Shown here: positions 15,727-23,297 of the stretch, piece by piece
Layout of the letters: each line of letters opens with the position of its first letter
Numbering within the stretch: the stretch's first letter is position 1
The notes under the pieces: generated by a model
The model's database searches: none
The model's input: the letters and a program-made list of their open reading frames with translations, nothing else
Told to the model about the DNA's origin: nothing
From: Flavobacterium sp. HBTb2-11-1
GTDB lineage: Bacteria; Bacteroidota; Bacteroidia; Flavobacteriales; Flavobacteriaceae
DNA: 64,000 bases
Direction of reading: 5' to 3'
Assembly: GCF_009826975.1 (NCBI RefSeq)
Contig: NZ_WUMO01000006.1
Location: forward strand, 248,001-312,000
Translations under genes and position numbers: made by a program

Positions 15727-16026
15727 ATGATAGAAAATAAAACAAGTCTGCTAGTACAATTAAATGTAAACGATTTACAACAGTTAATCCAAGAAGCTGT
15801 TAAAAACGAATTAGAAAATCTTAAAAATCTAATTAAGCCAATATCTAAAGATTCTGAAAACGAATCTAATATTATCAGTAGAGAAGAAGTTTCCAAGCTT
15901 CTTAAAATTTCTTACTGTTCTTTATACCATTGGAACAAAAAAGGAATCCTTAAAGCTAAGAAAATAGGCAGTCGTGTTTATTATCTTAAAAGCGATGTGA
16001 TGAGTAAACTAAACCAAGCTTCTTAA
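15727..16026 (+). CDS. Excisionase/AlpA-like helix-turn-helix protein
   Basis: 99 residues. A coiled N-terminal helix (DLQQLIQEAVKNELENLKNL) is followed by a MerR-type winged helix (~residues 52-95: SREEVSKLLKISYCSLYHWN, then GILKAKKIGSRVYYLKSDV). This layout (helix, then HTH_17) is common in Bacteroidota integrative elements, usually directly upstream of a replication or mobilisation gene. It probably acts as a recombination directionality factor or as a regulator of the element. It lies 124 nt upstream of the replication-like gene on the same strand. Confidence 0.85.
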   Translation: MIENKTSLLVQLNVNDLQQLIQEAVKNELENLKNLIKPISKDSENESNIISREEVSKLLKISYCSLYHWNKKGILKAKKIGSRVYYLKSDVMSKLNQAS

Positions 16027-16150
16027 AGCAATTCTAGGCGTTCTAACACGCAAATTCCAATAATCAATACCGAAATCTTATTGCGATGAAAAAACCTCGC
16101 CTGAACTTCTATTATCCAAAAAAATAATTAATAATTAAAAAAGAAATAAT

Positions 16151-17083
16151 ATGTTTGATTTGATAAATACAAATGTAAAAGATCGTAAAAAATTTGAAAA
16201 TTATCTTGAAAATAGCACTTTCATAGATTTAACAAATAGTATCAATACAATTACTGGAGAAATACTAGAATACCCAAAAAAAGGTTCATTTCACAATATC
16301 AATATCAGAATTAACAAACTGTTTTCAAAACTAGTAGGCAGTTTGCATAAACTAAACAATATAATGTTTCGTAATGAAGACCAAAACTACAATGATTTCA
16401 CTTATGAAGAACTGTCTTCTTTATTGCCATATTTTATTGATAAGTTCGATTTAGAAAACAATAATCACCTGACAAAATTAGAATTGGGATTCAATATTAA
16501 AGTTGATTTTGACCCGCAAAAAATTATAGACAACAATCTCCTAATGTACGACTACAAAAACCACAATAGAAATAAGGTTCTTAATGGAGATTTTAAAGAA
16601 TTTTTCAAAAGTGATTACAGTCTGAAAATTTACAATAAATCAAGGCAGTACAAAAAGAAATTTGATGTTAAAGATCATATTTTAAGGATAGAATTAAAAC
16701 TAACCAGCAAACGGAAAATACAAAGTTTTGGTATCAACTGTTTGGAGGATTTATTGGATAAAGATAGAATTTACAAAGTGTTCCAGTTTTTACAAAAGGA
16801 ATTTCAAAAACTGACGATAGTTGATAATGTTGATTTTGAAAAATTTCCACAAAAAGATTTAGACAAACTGAATAAATATACTAACCCTAATTATTGGAAT
16901 GCATTAAAAACTCAAAATAAATCGTATAAGGTTCAAGCTAGACTAAAAAAAGATTTTAATTTATTTCTTAAAAAACATCAATTAGATAATCTAAAAGTAA
17001 ATTTAGAAAACAAATTATCTTCCAAGTTTTGGGAATTAATAAATCAAAATGAATCAGAATTATTTAAGTCTAAATCTGATTAA
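16151..17083 (+). CDS. Phage/plasmid-type replication initiation protein
   Basis: 310 residues with no signal peptide. The opening MFDLINTNV, the strand motif LTKLELGFNIKVDF (~residue 110), YSLKIYNKSRQYKKK (~residue 157) and ILRIELKLTSKR (~residue 178) follow the pattern seen in filamentous-phage/plasmid replication proteins of the gene II / Rep_trans type (Leu-x-x-hydrophobic-Asp/Glu strand, then Y-x-K, then R-x-E). Those proteins nick one strand to start rolling-circle replication. Position directly after an HTH_17 protein is the usual order in such elements. The catalytic Tyr and the origin cannot be assigned with certainty, so the family call is moderate. Confidence 0.65.
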   Translation: MFDLINTNVKDRKKFENYLENSTFIDLTNSINTITGEILEYPKKGSFHNINIRINKLFSKLVGSLHKLNNIMFRNEDQNYNDFTYEELSSLLPYFIDKFDLENNNHLTKLELGFNIKVDFDPQKIIDNNLLMYDYKNHNRNKVLNGDFKEFFKSDYSLKIYNKSRQYKKKFDVKDHILRIELKLTSKRKIQSFGINCLEDLLDKDRIYKVFQFLQKEFQKLTIVDNVDFEKFPQKDLDKLNKYTNPNYWNALKTQNKSYKVQARLKKDFNLFLKKHQLDNLKVNLENKLSSKFWELINQNESELFKSKSD

Positions 17084-17294
17084 GGGAATGAATGTAAGAT
17101 ATTATAGTTGTAACAATCCAACCCTTTTATTTATCTAAAAAAGTGTATAGTGACATCCTAAAAGGGGGATTTTGAAAAGATTCTTAATTGAAAATTTTCT
17201 TTTTCCCCTCGACTCTTTAATATATTATCGATTAATCGTAACGTAGAAGCTTTTTAATAAGATCAGATTGTTGGAAAATATATCTAAGAAAATC

Positions 17295-17486
17295 TCAAAA
17301 ATAATTTGGATTTAATTTTATCCCAATTTGGCTTAAAAGGGATTCTAAATATTTGCTTTGTTTTCCTTTTTCGACAAGTAATTGAGATGGCAATGTGTAT
17401 TTAGAGATGTTTGGGGAATAATCTGTAATGTCCAGTTCAGTTAAAAACACGTGGTACTTTAAATGGAATTTTTGATATAATAAATC
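17295..17486 (-). pseudogene. C-terminal remnant of a lost gene
   Basis: 63 codons without a start are open on the minus strand: DLLYQKFHLKYHVFLTELDI, then TDYSPNISKYTLPSQLL, ending LLSQIGIKLNPNYF and TGA. The composition looks protein-like, not random. A stop codon at 17487-17489 cuts off anything upstream. It lies in the 527-bp gap between the replication gene and the cargo; the rest of the gap (17084-17294) shows nothing coding. Confidence 0.4.
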
Positions 17487-17610
17487 TTAATTTTCCATAA
17501 AAATAGGGTTAGATCACATCTTTTACTTGGTTTAATCTTTTCTGTTTTGCTTTTTCATTATTTTCTTGTTCGGCTTTATAAATTTCTTTCAGTTTTTTCC
17601 ATTGTGTTTT

Positions 17611-18648
17611 TTATCTGTTATTATATTTTTCAAGAAGTTTGTTGCGGTGATTCCCTACAACTTCTCTTATCTGTTGTAAAGGGTATTGTTTAGCTATTAA
17701 CAGTTTTTTTATTTCTAGATTTGCACAACGCGCCCAACTATTTATTTCTATTGACGTAAGGGACTCCCAATTTAATCCTTGTGGATAATATCCAATTCTA
17801 TTTTTATGTTTGGTATATTCGATAAAATGCCTTGCAACAATATCTTCTAAATTGTTTTTATTTATAAAATATCTCATATCCATATTGCTAAAAGTCCATC
17901 CTTCTTTACTGTTCAATGAAGTTCGCAAATCGAATGCAGAATAATTACTATTGATAATAATTGTCATATTTATCTTGTGAACTTTATCAAATAATTCGAC
18001 TATATAGTCTTCATCATTTCCGATTGTCATTTTTAAGGGCTTCAAAAGCAAATATTCAGATTTAGTATCTGTCTTATGATAGTGTATTTCTATTTCTTCT
18101 TTATCTGCGAATTTTTTATGTGTCAAAGTTGTTTTGGATGGTTCACATTTGATTATTTTTACTTGATTGTTTTCGATTTCAAATTTACTGCCAAACACAA
18201 AATCACCTATTGTTTGTTTACTTATAGGATTGTTTTCAACCGTAGCTATTAGGTTTTTAATTTGTTTTAATGAAATTTCTACACACTCTTTTATTTGTTC
18301 CGCATTGCTGTAATTGAGGATTGAAATATTTGTACCAAAATACTCCATATTTGTATTATCAACATACTTTGAATATAAAAGAGGTTTGTCAAATGATATT
18401 TTCACTCCAATTATTAATCTCCCTTTAAAACCGTTTTTGTTAATAACATCTTTACCATAATTAAAACTTGTTCCTGTATCGTTTATAAAAGTCATCTCAT
18501 AATAGTTTTCTAAAATATGTGTTAACGTTTCAAATGATTTTCTATATCCCCCTTTGTTGATATTGTAATTCGCAGTTATATTTTTTTCTTTTTGATGAGT
18601 AAAATAGAGGATTATAATTATCACTACTATAATTATTACTATTGTCAT
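17611..18648 (-). CDS. Membrane-anchored protein of unknown function (cargo)
   Basis: 345 residues. The N-terminus is a single hydrophobic helix (IVIIIVVIIIILYF, residues 3-16) that should anchor the rest of the protein on one side of the membrane. The remainder is a mix of strands and helices with no motif I recognise; it ends NHRNKLLEKYNNR. After the TAA stop the same frame continues for 33 more codons (KTQWKKLKEIYKAEQENN to QVKDVI) to a second stop at 17509-17511, so the gene may have been shortened by a nonsense mutation. It is last of three minus-strand cargo genes, 18 nt after the lipoprotein gene. Confidence 0.7.
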   Translation of the reverse strand: MTIVIIIVVIIIILYFTHQKEKNITANYNINKGGYRKSFETLTHILENYYEMTFINDTGTSFNYGKDVINKNGFKGRLIIGVKISFDKPLLYSKYVDNTNMEYFGTNISILNYSNAEQIKECVEISLKQIKNLIATVENNPISKQTIGDFVFGSKFEIENNQVKIIKCEPSKTTLTHKKFADKEEIEIHYHKTDTKSEYLLLKPLKMTIGNDEDYIVELFDKVHKINMTIIINSNYSAFDLRTSLNSKEGWTFSNMDMRYFINKNNLEDIVARHFIEYTKHKNRIGYYPQGLNWESLTSIEINSWARCANLEIKKLLIAKQYPLQQIREVVGNHRNKLLEKYNNR

Positions 18649-18666
18649 AAAAATTATTTTTTTTAA

Positions 18667-19071
18667 TTACTGTTTTGTTAATGGAGTATTTATATTGCCA
18701 GCTACCAAATATATCGTTTTGCTGTCAACTTTTTTAAAATGAAGTTCGGTTGTGGTTCCTTGAACAGTAAGTGAAAATTTATATTCAGTATCTGTTTTAA
18801 CACTTTCGCTTGTACTTGTTTTCGCTCCCGTATTTTTATAAGTTTCCATCATCTCTTTATAACAATTTTGAGTTGTCAAAAGGATACTACAAATATTGTC
18901 TGAGGAAAATTTGTAGCCTATCCCTGAAGACGCATTGCCAGAAGTTTGCATCCAAGTTCCTTGAATCCAAGACGGGGGGCTTATTTGATTCTGCGCTGTT
19001 TGAGAATCCTCAGTGCTAGAGCAAGAAATTAGAACAAAAAAAACAGCTAAAATACAAGTGATTTTTCTCAT
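18667..19071 (-). CDS. Small lipoprotein (cargo)
   Basis: 134 residues. The signal peptide MRKITCILAVFFVLISC ends in a lipobox Cys at residue 17, followed by a Ser/Thr/Gln-rich linker. The mature part starts PPSWIQGTWMQTSG and is mostly beta (YKFSSDNICSILL, YKFSLTVQG, TELHFKK, TIYLVAG), suggesting a lipocalin-like barrel as in DUF5004-type flavobacterial lipoproteins. No partner protein is recognisable. It sits between the two other cargo genes with gaps of 18 nt on each side, so the three form an operon. Confidence 0.75.
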   Translation of the reverse strand: MRKITCILAVFFVLISCSSTEDSQTAQNQISPPSWIQGTWMQTSGNASSGIGYKFSSDNICSILLTTQNCYKEMMETYKNTGAKTSTSESVKTDTEYKFSLTVQGTTTELHFKKVDSKTIYLVAGNINTPLTKQ

Positions 19072-19089
19072 AATATATTTGTTTGAAGA

Positions 19090-19935
19090 TTAATGTTTTA
19101 AAAAATAGCAGTATTTATTGCTTTTATCTTTATCGTAGAAAATGATTTTTGAGATGTTACTGCCTGAAATTACCGTCTCATCTGTATGGACTTCGCCAAA
19201 TTCTGAGTCATAAATGTACATTTTTTCTTTTGTATTGAAGTATTTTAAAGTTAACTTTCTATCTTTCCATGCAGAACCTCTTTTGAAAAGAATATGATTA
19301 TCTTCAAAAGTTACTTCACCGCCAGTCGTGTCATAATTCACTGTTTTCCAATCATTATTTATAAAACTGTATTCTACAATATAATCTATTGCTATGGTTT
19401 CTTTTGGATCGTTTATTAAAGAAGCTAGTTTGTCAATTTCTTCATTTCTAATTTTATAAGCGCCGTCTAATATCATTTGGCAGGCATAGTTTGTATTCGA
19501 ATCAATAGAAAAATCTAATCTCGGAAGCTTTAGACATACTTCATTATACAAACGAGATTTCATTGTATTTAATGTTTCGCGAGGCAATTTATCCTGTAAG
19601 CCATCATATATATGATCCATATAATTCTGGATTTTTTCTTTATTTGTATTATATTTCTGCTGTTTAAGTGTTGCTGTCCTGCCTTGCAAATCAACATCCT
19701 GAGTATTTATTGTTTTTCCGTAATCTAATGATTTATTTGTATAAGGATTAGGCTGTGCTGTTAAGTCAGTATACTTCCAAGTTTGATTGTAAGATTGATA
19801 TGTTTTATAACCAATCATAACGCCATTATTGAAATATTCATATCTTTCCAAACCCTCATTGTAACGTTCAGTGTAATTCTGTGAAAAGCAAAAAACAGAG
19901 CAGAATAAAAGTGCGTAAAGGAAAATGTTTTTCAT
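19090..19935 (-). CDS. Secreted protein of unknown function (cargo)
   Basis: 281 residues from ATG 19935 (MKNIFLYALLFCSVFCFSQ, a clear signal peptide with cleavage after SQ). A longer frame reaching 20031 runs into the palindromic element and is rejected. The mature protein starts NYTERYNEGLERYEYFNNG, which suggests a surface-exposed repeat-like N-terminus. The middle is helical (KEKIQNYMDHIYDGLQDKL) and the end is beta-rich. I recognise no domain. It is the first gene of the three-gene cargo operon and its leader contains the 150-bp palindrome. Confidence 0.75.
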   Translation of the reverse strand: MKNIFLYALLFCSVFCFSQNYTERYNEGLERYEYFNNGVMIGYKTYQSYNQTWKYTDLTAQPNPYTNKSLDYGKTINTQDVDLQGRTATLKQQKYNTNKEKIQNYMDHIYDGLQDKLPRETLNTMKSRLYNEVCLKLPRLDFSIDSNTNYACQMILDGAYKIRNEEIDKLASLINDPKETIAIDYIVEYSFINNDWKTVNYDTTGGEVTFEDNHILFKRGSAWKDRKLTLKYFNTKEKMYIYDSEFGEVHTDETVISGSNISKIIFYDKDKSNKYCYFLKH

Positions 19936-19990
19936 AAGGATGGTATTATTTTCACCCAAACCCAAAGTGAAGTTATTGTAAAAAAACAAG

Positions 19991-20140
19991 CGCGGGTTAG
20001 TAACCATACCTGTTTTCGAGGTTCTGGACAAACCCTACGCCAAGATAAGTTACGCCCACGCCATAGCATGAGCATAGTCTTAAATCTTGTGGCGTATAAA
20101 TGAATTGTCCAGATTCCGAATACCACGATATAAGCTAACG
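19991..20140. repeat. 150-bp imperfect palindrome in the leader of the cargo operon
   Basis: This is more GC-rich than the surrounding DNA and forms nested pairings: ends GCGGGTTAG / CTAACGC, TCTGGACAA (20022-20030) with TTGTCCAGA (20104-20112), and TACGCCAAGAT (20035-20045) with ATCTTGTGGCGTA (20083-20095, two-base bulge). The inner loop is about 37 nt. It is strongly structured as DNA or RNA and lies 56 bp upstream of the cargo ATG. I have an impression that similar sequence precedes other lone genes in flavobacteria but cannot verify it. Not an attC site: the end motifs are in the wrong order. Confidence 0.7.
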
Positions 20141-20718
20141 CTATATTATTTTCGATATGTTAAGGCACAAATATTGCAAAAAAAATCGACATAAAAGGAA
20201 TGTATGTCACGTTATTTAAAAGATTAGTGGAATTTTAAATTTTACAAGTAAATTAAAAATAGAATTGACATAATGGGATTAAGAGTGTTTAGTTCTGTAC
20301 TTTTATATTGTATGGTTTAAAACTGCTTATGGATATATTTTACTAATGTCCTTCCTTGTCAGGGTTAGCTTGAAATGGTCTTTTATCCCCATACGCGGGA
20401 TGTCCTTTAAAAAGTGAAATCAGTTATGGGGTAATTGGATAAGTGAAATTAGAATATTTATATTAGTTTAAGGAAAGAAGGTAATGGCAGGACAGAATAA
20501 AAAATAAAAGGATTATAAGTTTCTGAAAGATGTTAGATAAAAATACTGCAATTAAAGAGATTTGATTATATGTCGTGTAACAGTTGTTTTGATATATAAT
20601 ATAGGCAGAATAAATTTGGCTTTTTTGAAATTGAACCCTCTTTTAAAAATTTGGTAATAATTACAATTAGTTTGGATTTCATCATATTCCAACAGATTAA
20701 AAAAAGGGGGATGAAAAA
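20141..20718. other. Non-coding right part of the element
   Basis: No gene is visible in 578 bp. TATCCCCATA (about 20376-20385) and TATGGGGTAA (about 20424-20433) could form a stem, a possible origin or terminator. An AAAGGGGGAT string near 20704 also occurs near 17158. The promoter of the cargo operon should be near the start of this stretch. Confidence 0.4.
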
Positions 20719-20743
20719 TATCCGTGAATTATCCGTGAATAAA
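20719..20743 (+). repeat. Internal end repeat, putative integrase arm-type site (right)
   Basis: 25 bp matching 13091-13115 with one mismatch, same orientation, with two TCCGTGAAT units 11 bp apart. It lies 44 bp from the right att core. Confidence 0.7.
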
Positions 20744-20786
20744 AAACCCTAACCACTTGTTTTTGAAGTAATTAGGGTGTTTTTTT
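20741..20786 (-). terminator. Element-supplied terminator for tRNA-Met
   Basis: ACCCTAA (20746-20752) pairs with TTAGGGT (20072 + 700, i.e. 20772-20778), with a further inner pairing. On the minus strand a T run follows. It lies directly after the tRNA 3' end and would replace the original terminator now displaced to 12913-12944. Confidence 0.65.
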
Positions 20787-20803
20787 GTAGCGAGGACGGG
20801 AGT
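20787..20803 (+). repeat. Right attachment-site repeat (att core)
   Basis: GTAGCGAGGACGGGAGT, identical to 12953-12969. It covers the last 16 nt of the tRNA gene plus one base. Confidence 0.9.
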
Positions 20804-20861
20804 TGAACCCGTGACCTCAGGGTTATGAATCCTGCGCTCTAACCAACTGAGCTACCTCGCC
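20788..20861 (-). tRNA. tRNA-Met (anticodon CAT)
   Basis: 74 nt. The acceptor GGCGAGG pairs with CCTCGCT, the D-arm is GCTC...GAGC, the anticodon loop TTCATAA has CAT in the middle, and the T-arm is ACGGG-TTCAACT-CCCGT. CCA is not encoded. It could be elongator Met or the CAT-reading Ile2 tRNA; G1 paired to U and ordinary arms favour Met but do not prove it. The gene is intact despite serving as the element's insertion site. Confidence 0.93.
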
Positions 20862-21011
20862 TGGACTGCTATCATGAATTCCTGATTGCGGGTGCAAAGA
20901 TAGAAATAATATTAAAGCATACAAGCATAAAATGAAGAAAAAAAAATATTTTTAAAAATGCATTGTTTTTGGACATATATTCTTATATTTCGAAAAAAAT
21001 TAAAGTAGCAC

Positions 21012-21404
21012 ATGGATTCAAAAATACGTTACGAAATAGAGTTTCCGATCAATTCTTCGCCGCAATTATTGTATCAATATATATCAACTCCGTCAGGTTT
21101 ACAAGAATGGTTTGCCGACAATGTTAATTCGAGAGGTGAATTTTTTACTTTTATCTGGAATGATTCACAAGAAAGAGCTCGTCTAGCTTCAAAAAAATCT
21201 GGCGAAAAAGTAAAATTCAAATGGGTTGACGACAGCAGTAAGGATACTGAGTATTTTTTCGAACTCCATATTTTAGTTGATGAATTAACTAAAGATGTAT
21301 CGCTTATGGTGGTAGATTTTGCTGAAAAAGAAGAATTAGGCGAAGCTAAACAATTGTGGGAGAATCAGATCTCAGATCTAAAACATCTTATAGGATCTGT
21401 TTAG
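21012..21404 (+). CDS. START-like (SRPBCC / AHSA1-type) domain protein
   Basis: 130 residues. It starts YEIEFPINSSPQLLYQYIST and continues GLQEWFADNVN and FFTFIWND, with KFKWVDDS and ending WENQISDLKHLIGS. This is the helix-grip fold of Bacteroidota START-like proteins, which have a cavity for a hydrophobic ligand. It is cytoplasmic. The function is unknown, though the gene is widely conserved in the phylum. The class IV aminotransferase gene follows after 54 nt with its own -7 box. Confidence 0.88.
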   Translation: MDSKIRYEIEFPINSSPQLLYQYISTPSGLQEWFADNVNSRGEFFTFIWNDSQERARLASKKSGEKVKFKWVDDSSKDTEYFFELHILVDELTKDVSLMVVDFAEKEELGEAKQLWENQISDLKHLIGSV

Positions 21405-21424
21405 TAAAAGTCTATTTTATACCT

Positions 21425-21432
21425 TATATTTG
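21425..21432 (+). promoter_or_regulatory. -7 promoter box (TATATTTG)
   Basis: TATATTTG matches TAnnTTTG, 26 nt upstream of the aminotransferase ATG. Confidence 0.5.
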
Positions 21433-21458
21433 CCCTGAACAAAATTCAGGGTTTTTTT

Positions 21459-22295
21459 ATGATTAATTTTAACGGAAACATTGGGCAGGAAGATAATATA
21501 CTAACTCTAAACCGCGCTTTTTTGTATGGTGATGGAATATTTGAAACAGTAAAAATTGTCAACGGAAAAATCTTGTTTCTTGAGGATCATTATTTTAGAC
21601 TAATGGCTTCGATGCGTGTGGTGAGAATGATGATTCCGATGGATTTTACAATGGAATATTTTGAGGAGCAGATCCTTAATCTGGTAAACGAACAAGGAAT
21701 CGCAGTTTCGGCACGTGCAAGAATTACCGTTTTTAGAAATGATGGCGGTTTATATCTTCCAAAAAGCAATGATATTTCATTCTTAATCAATGCCATTTCT
21801 CTTGGAAATAAAGCTTACACTATAAATACAAGCGAATACGAAGTAGATTTGTATAAAGACTTCTACGTGACAAAACAATTATTGTCGTCTCTTAAAACGA
21901 CTAATAAGATGATTAATATTACGGGAAGTATTTATGCGAATGAAAATGGCCTTGCCAATTGCATTTTGCTGAATGACAGCAAAAATGTTGTAGAGGCACT
22001 TCAGGGAAATATTTTTATGGTAACGGATAAAAAGCTTATTACACCTCCAATTTCAGAAGGTGCATTAAACGGTATTATGCGTAAACAGATTTTAGCTCTA
22101 GCTAAAAAAGTAGAAGGCATAGAGGTTTTAGAAGAAGTAATTTCGCCTTTTGATCTTCAAAAAGCAGATGAATTATTTCTGACTAATGTAATCACGGGGA
22201 TACAGCCTATAACTAAGTATCGAAAAAAGGAGTTTACAACAAATCTGGCTCATTTATTAGTGCAGCGGCTAAATGAATCCATTTCTGAAAATTAA
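21459..22295 (+). CDS. Class IV aminotransferase (PabC / BCAT-type fold)
   Basis: 278 residues. NRAFLYGDGIFETVKI (~residues 18-33) is the class IV start, and RLMASMRVVRM follows. The PLP lysine is likely in SLKTTNKMINI (~residue 145), and VVEALQGNIFMV (~residue 175) with SEGALNGIMRKQI (~residue 195) bind the cofactor phosphate. The length fits 4-amino-4-deoxychorismate lyase (folate synthesis) or a D-amino-acid/branched-chain aminotransferase. The neighbours do not decide between them. The gene overlaps the convergent yqgE tail by 4 nt. Confidence 0.88.
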   Translation: MINFNGNIGQEDNILTLNRAFLYGDGIFETVKIVNGKILFLEDHYFRLMASMRVVRMMIPMDFTMEYFEEQILNLVNEQGIAVSARARITVFRNDGGLYLPKSNDISFLINAISLGNKAYTINTSEYEVDLYKDFYVTKQLLSSLKTTNKMINITGSIYANENGLANCILLNDSKNVVEALQGNIFMVTDKKLITPPISEGALNGIMRKQILALAKKVEGIEVLEEVISPFDLQKADELFLTNVITGIQPITKYRKKEFTTNLAHLLVQRLNESISEN

Positions 22296-22852
22296 TTCAG
22301 ATATGGATTTTCAGGTGCATTAGACCAAATAAGATAATCACCGCCAAGCTCAATAATCTGCTCTTTCCAAAAGTGAGTAGTGGATTTTCCGATAATTTTA
22401 TTTTTATAATTATTATCAGCAATAATCCAAGAGTTGCCTTGCATTTCATTCTCAAGCTGATTTTCTTCCCAGCCGGTGTAGCCTAAGAAAAAACGAATGT
22501 TATTTTTACTGATAGATCCGTTGTTTATTAGGTCTTTGGTGGACTCAAAATCGCCTCCCCAATAAATTCCATTTGAAATCTCAACACTATTTGGGATTAA
22601 CTCTGGAATATTGTGAATAAAATAAAGGTTGTCTTGTTCTACAGGGCCTCCGTTATATATCTTAAAGTTAGCATCAATCTCAGGTATTAAGTCATTAATA
22701 GTATATTTTAATGGCTTATTAATTATAAAACCTATTGATCCTTCCTTGTTATGGTCTGCTAATAAAATTACCGATCTGTTAAAAGATAAATCTCCAATTA
22801 TTGAAGGCTCGGCAATAAGCAGGTGTCCTTTTTTTAATTTTTCTGAAATCAT
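22292..22852 (-). CDS. YqgE/AlgH family protein
   Basis: 186 residues from ATG 22852 (MISEKLKKGHLLIAEP); an upstream ATG at 22921 adds 23 unlikely residues. The family motifs GHLLIAEPSIIGDLSFNRSV, GSIGFIINKPL, YNGGPVEQDNLYFIH and FFLGYTGWEENQLENEM are present throughout. The biochemical function of YqgE/AlgH proteins is not settled; AlgH was first described as a regulator in Pseudomonas. Here it is convergent with the aminotransferase and downstream of HU, whose terminator separates them. Confidence 0.93.
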   Translation of the reverse strand: MISEKLKKGHLLIAEPSIIGDLSFNRSVILLADHNKEGSIGFIINKPLKYTINDLIPEIDANFKIYNGGPVEQDNLYFIHNIPELIPNSVEISNGIYWGGDFESTKDLINNGSISKNNIRFFLGYTGWEENQLENEMQGNSWIIADNNYKNKIIGKSTTHFWKEQIIELGGDYLIWSNAPENPYLN

Positions 22853-22924
22853 ACGGTTACAATTTTTATTAAATTTAGTCATAAAAAAATTAAAATCACA
22901 AAAAAAATCGTTAAACCGCATAAA

Positions 22925-22948
22925 AAAACCTTCCAGATGGAAGGTTTT
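22925..22948 (-). terminator. Intrinsic terminator of the HU gene
   Basis: AAAACCTTCC (22925-22934) pairs perfectly with GGAAGGTTTT (22939-22948), loop AGAT, T run on the minus strand. Confidence 0.8.
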
Positions 22949-22980
22949 AATTATATTATAAGTTTAGAGAACTTTCTTAC

Positions 22981-23253
22981 TTAGTTCACTGCACCTTCTA
23001 ATTCAGCTCCTGCTTTGAATTTTACAACGTTTTTAGCTGCGATTTTGATAGTTTTTCCTGTTTGAGGGTTTCTACCGTCTCTAGCAGCTCTTGAAGAAAC
23101 TGACCATGATCCAAAACCTACTAATGAAACTCTTCCACCTTTTTTCAAAGTAGTTCCTACATTACCTAAAAAAGACTCTAAAGCTAATTTCGCCGCAGCT
23201 TTTGTAATTCCTGCATCAGCAGCGATAGCATCGATTAATTCTGATTTGTTCAT
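22981..23253 (-). CDS. HU-family DNA-binding protein
   Basis: 90 residues. MNKSELIDAIAADAGITKAA, then SFLGNVGTTLKKGGRVSLVG, FGSWSVSSRAARDGRNPQTG and KAGAELEGAVN cover the full HU/IHF fold, with the flexible DNA-binding arm at ARDGRNPQTGKTIKI (~residues 57-71) and its intercalating Pro. HU compacts and bends chromosomal DNA without strict sequence preference. The -33/-7 promoter upstream and the hairpin terminator downstream make it a single-gene unit with signs of strong expression. Confidence 0.96.
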   Translation of the reverse strand: MNKSELIDAIAADAGITKAAAKLALESFLGNVGTTLKKGGRVSLVGFGSWSVSSRAARDGRNPQTGKTIKIAAKNVVKFKAGAELEGAVN

Positions 23254-23297
23254 AATAATTAGTTATTAATTGTTGGTTAAAAAAAATTGTTAATACA

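Larger units (their letters stand above)
12953..20803. mobile_element. Integrative element of about 7.8 kb in the 3' end of tRNA-Met
   Basis: The element is bounded by an identical 17-bp direct repeat at 12953-12969 and 20787-20803; the right copy is the 3' end of the tRNA gene, so the tRNA stays intact. A second pair of near-identical 25-bp repeats lies just inside (13091-13115, 20719-20743). Next to the left end is a tyrosine integrase, followed by an unknown protein, an excisionase-like HTH protein and a phage/plasmid-type replication protein. The right half carries three minus-strand genes for exported or membrane proteins, gene remnants and ~650 bp of non-coding DNA. There are no conjugation, capsid or packaging genes, so it is either a satellite or mobilizable-type element or a reduced one. 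The interior is more AT-rich than the flanks. Confidence 0.9.

Noticed and set aside
19991..20140. Integron attC site
   Set aside because: The palindrome begins with GTTAG and ends with CTAAC, the reverse of the attC order (AAC first, GTT last), and no integron integrase is present.
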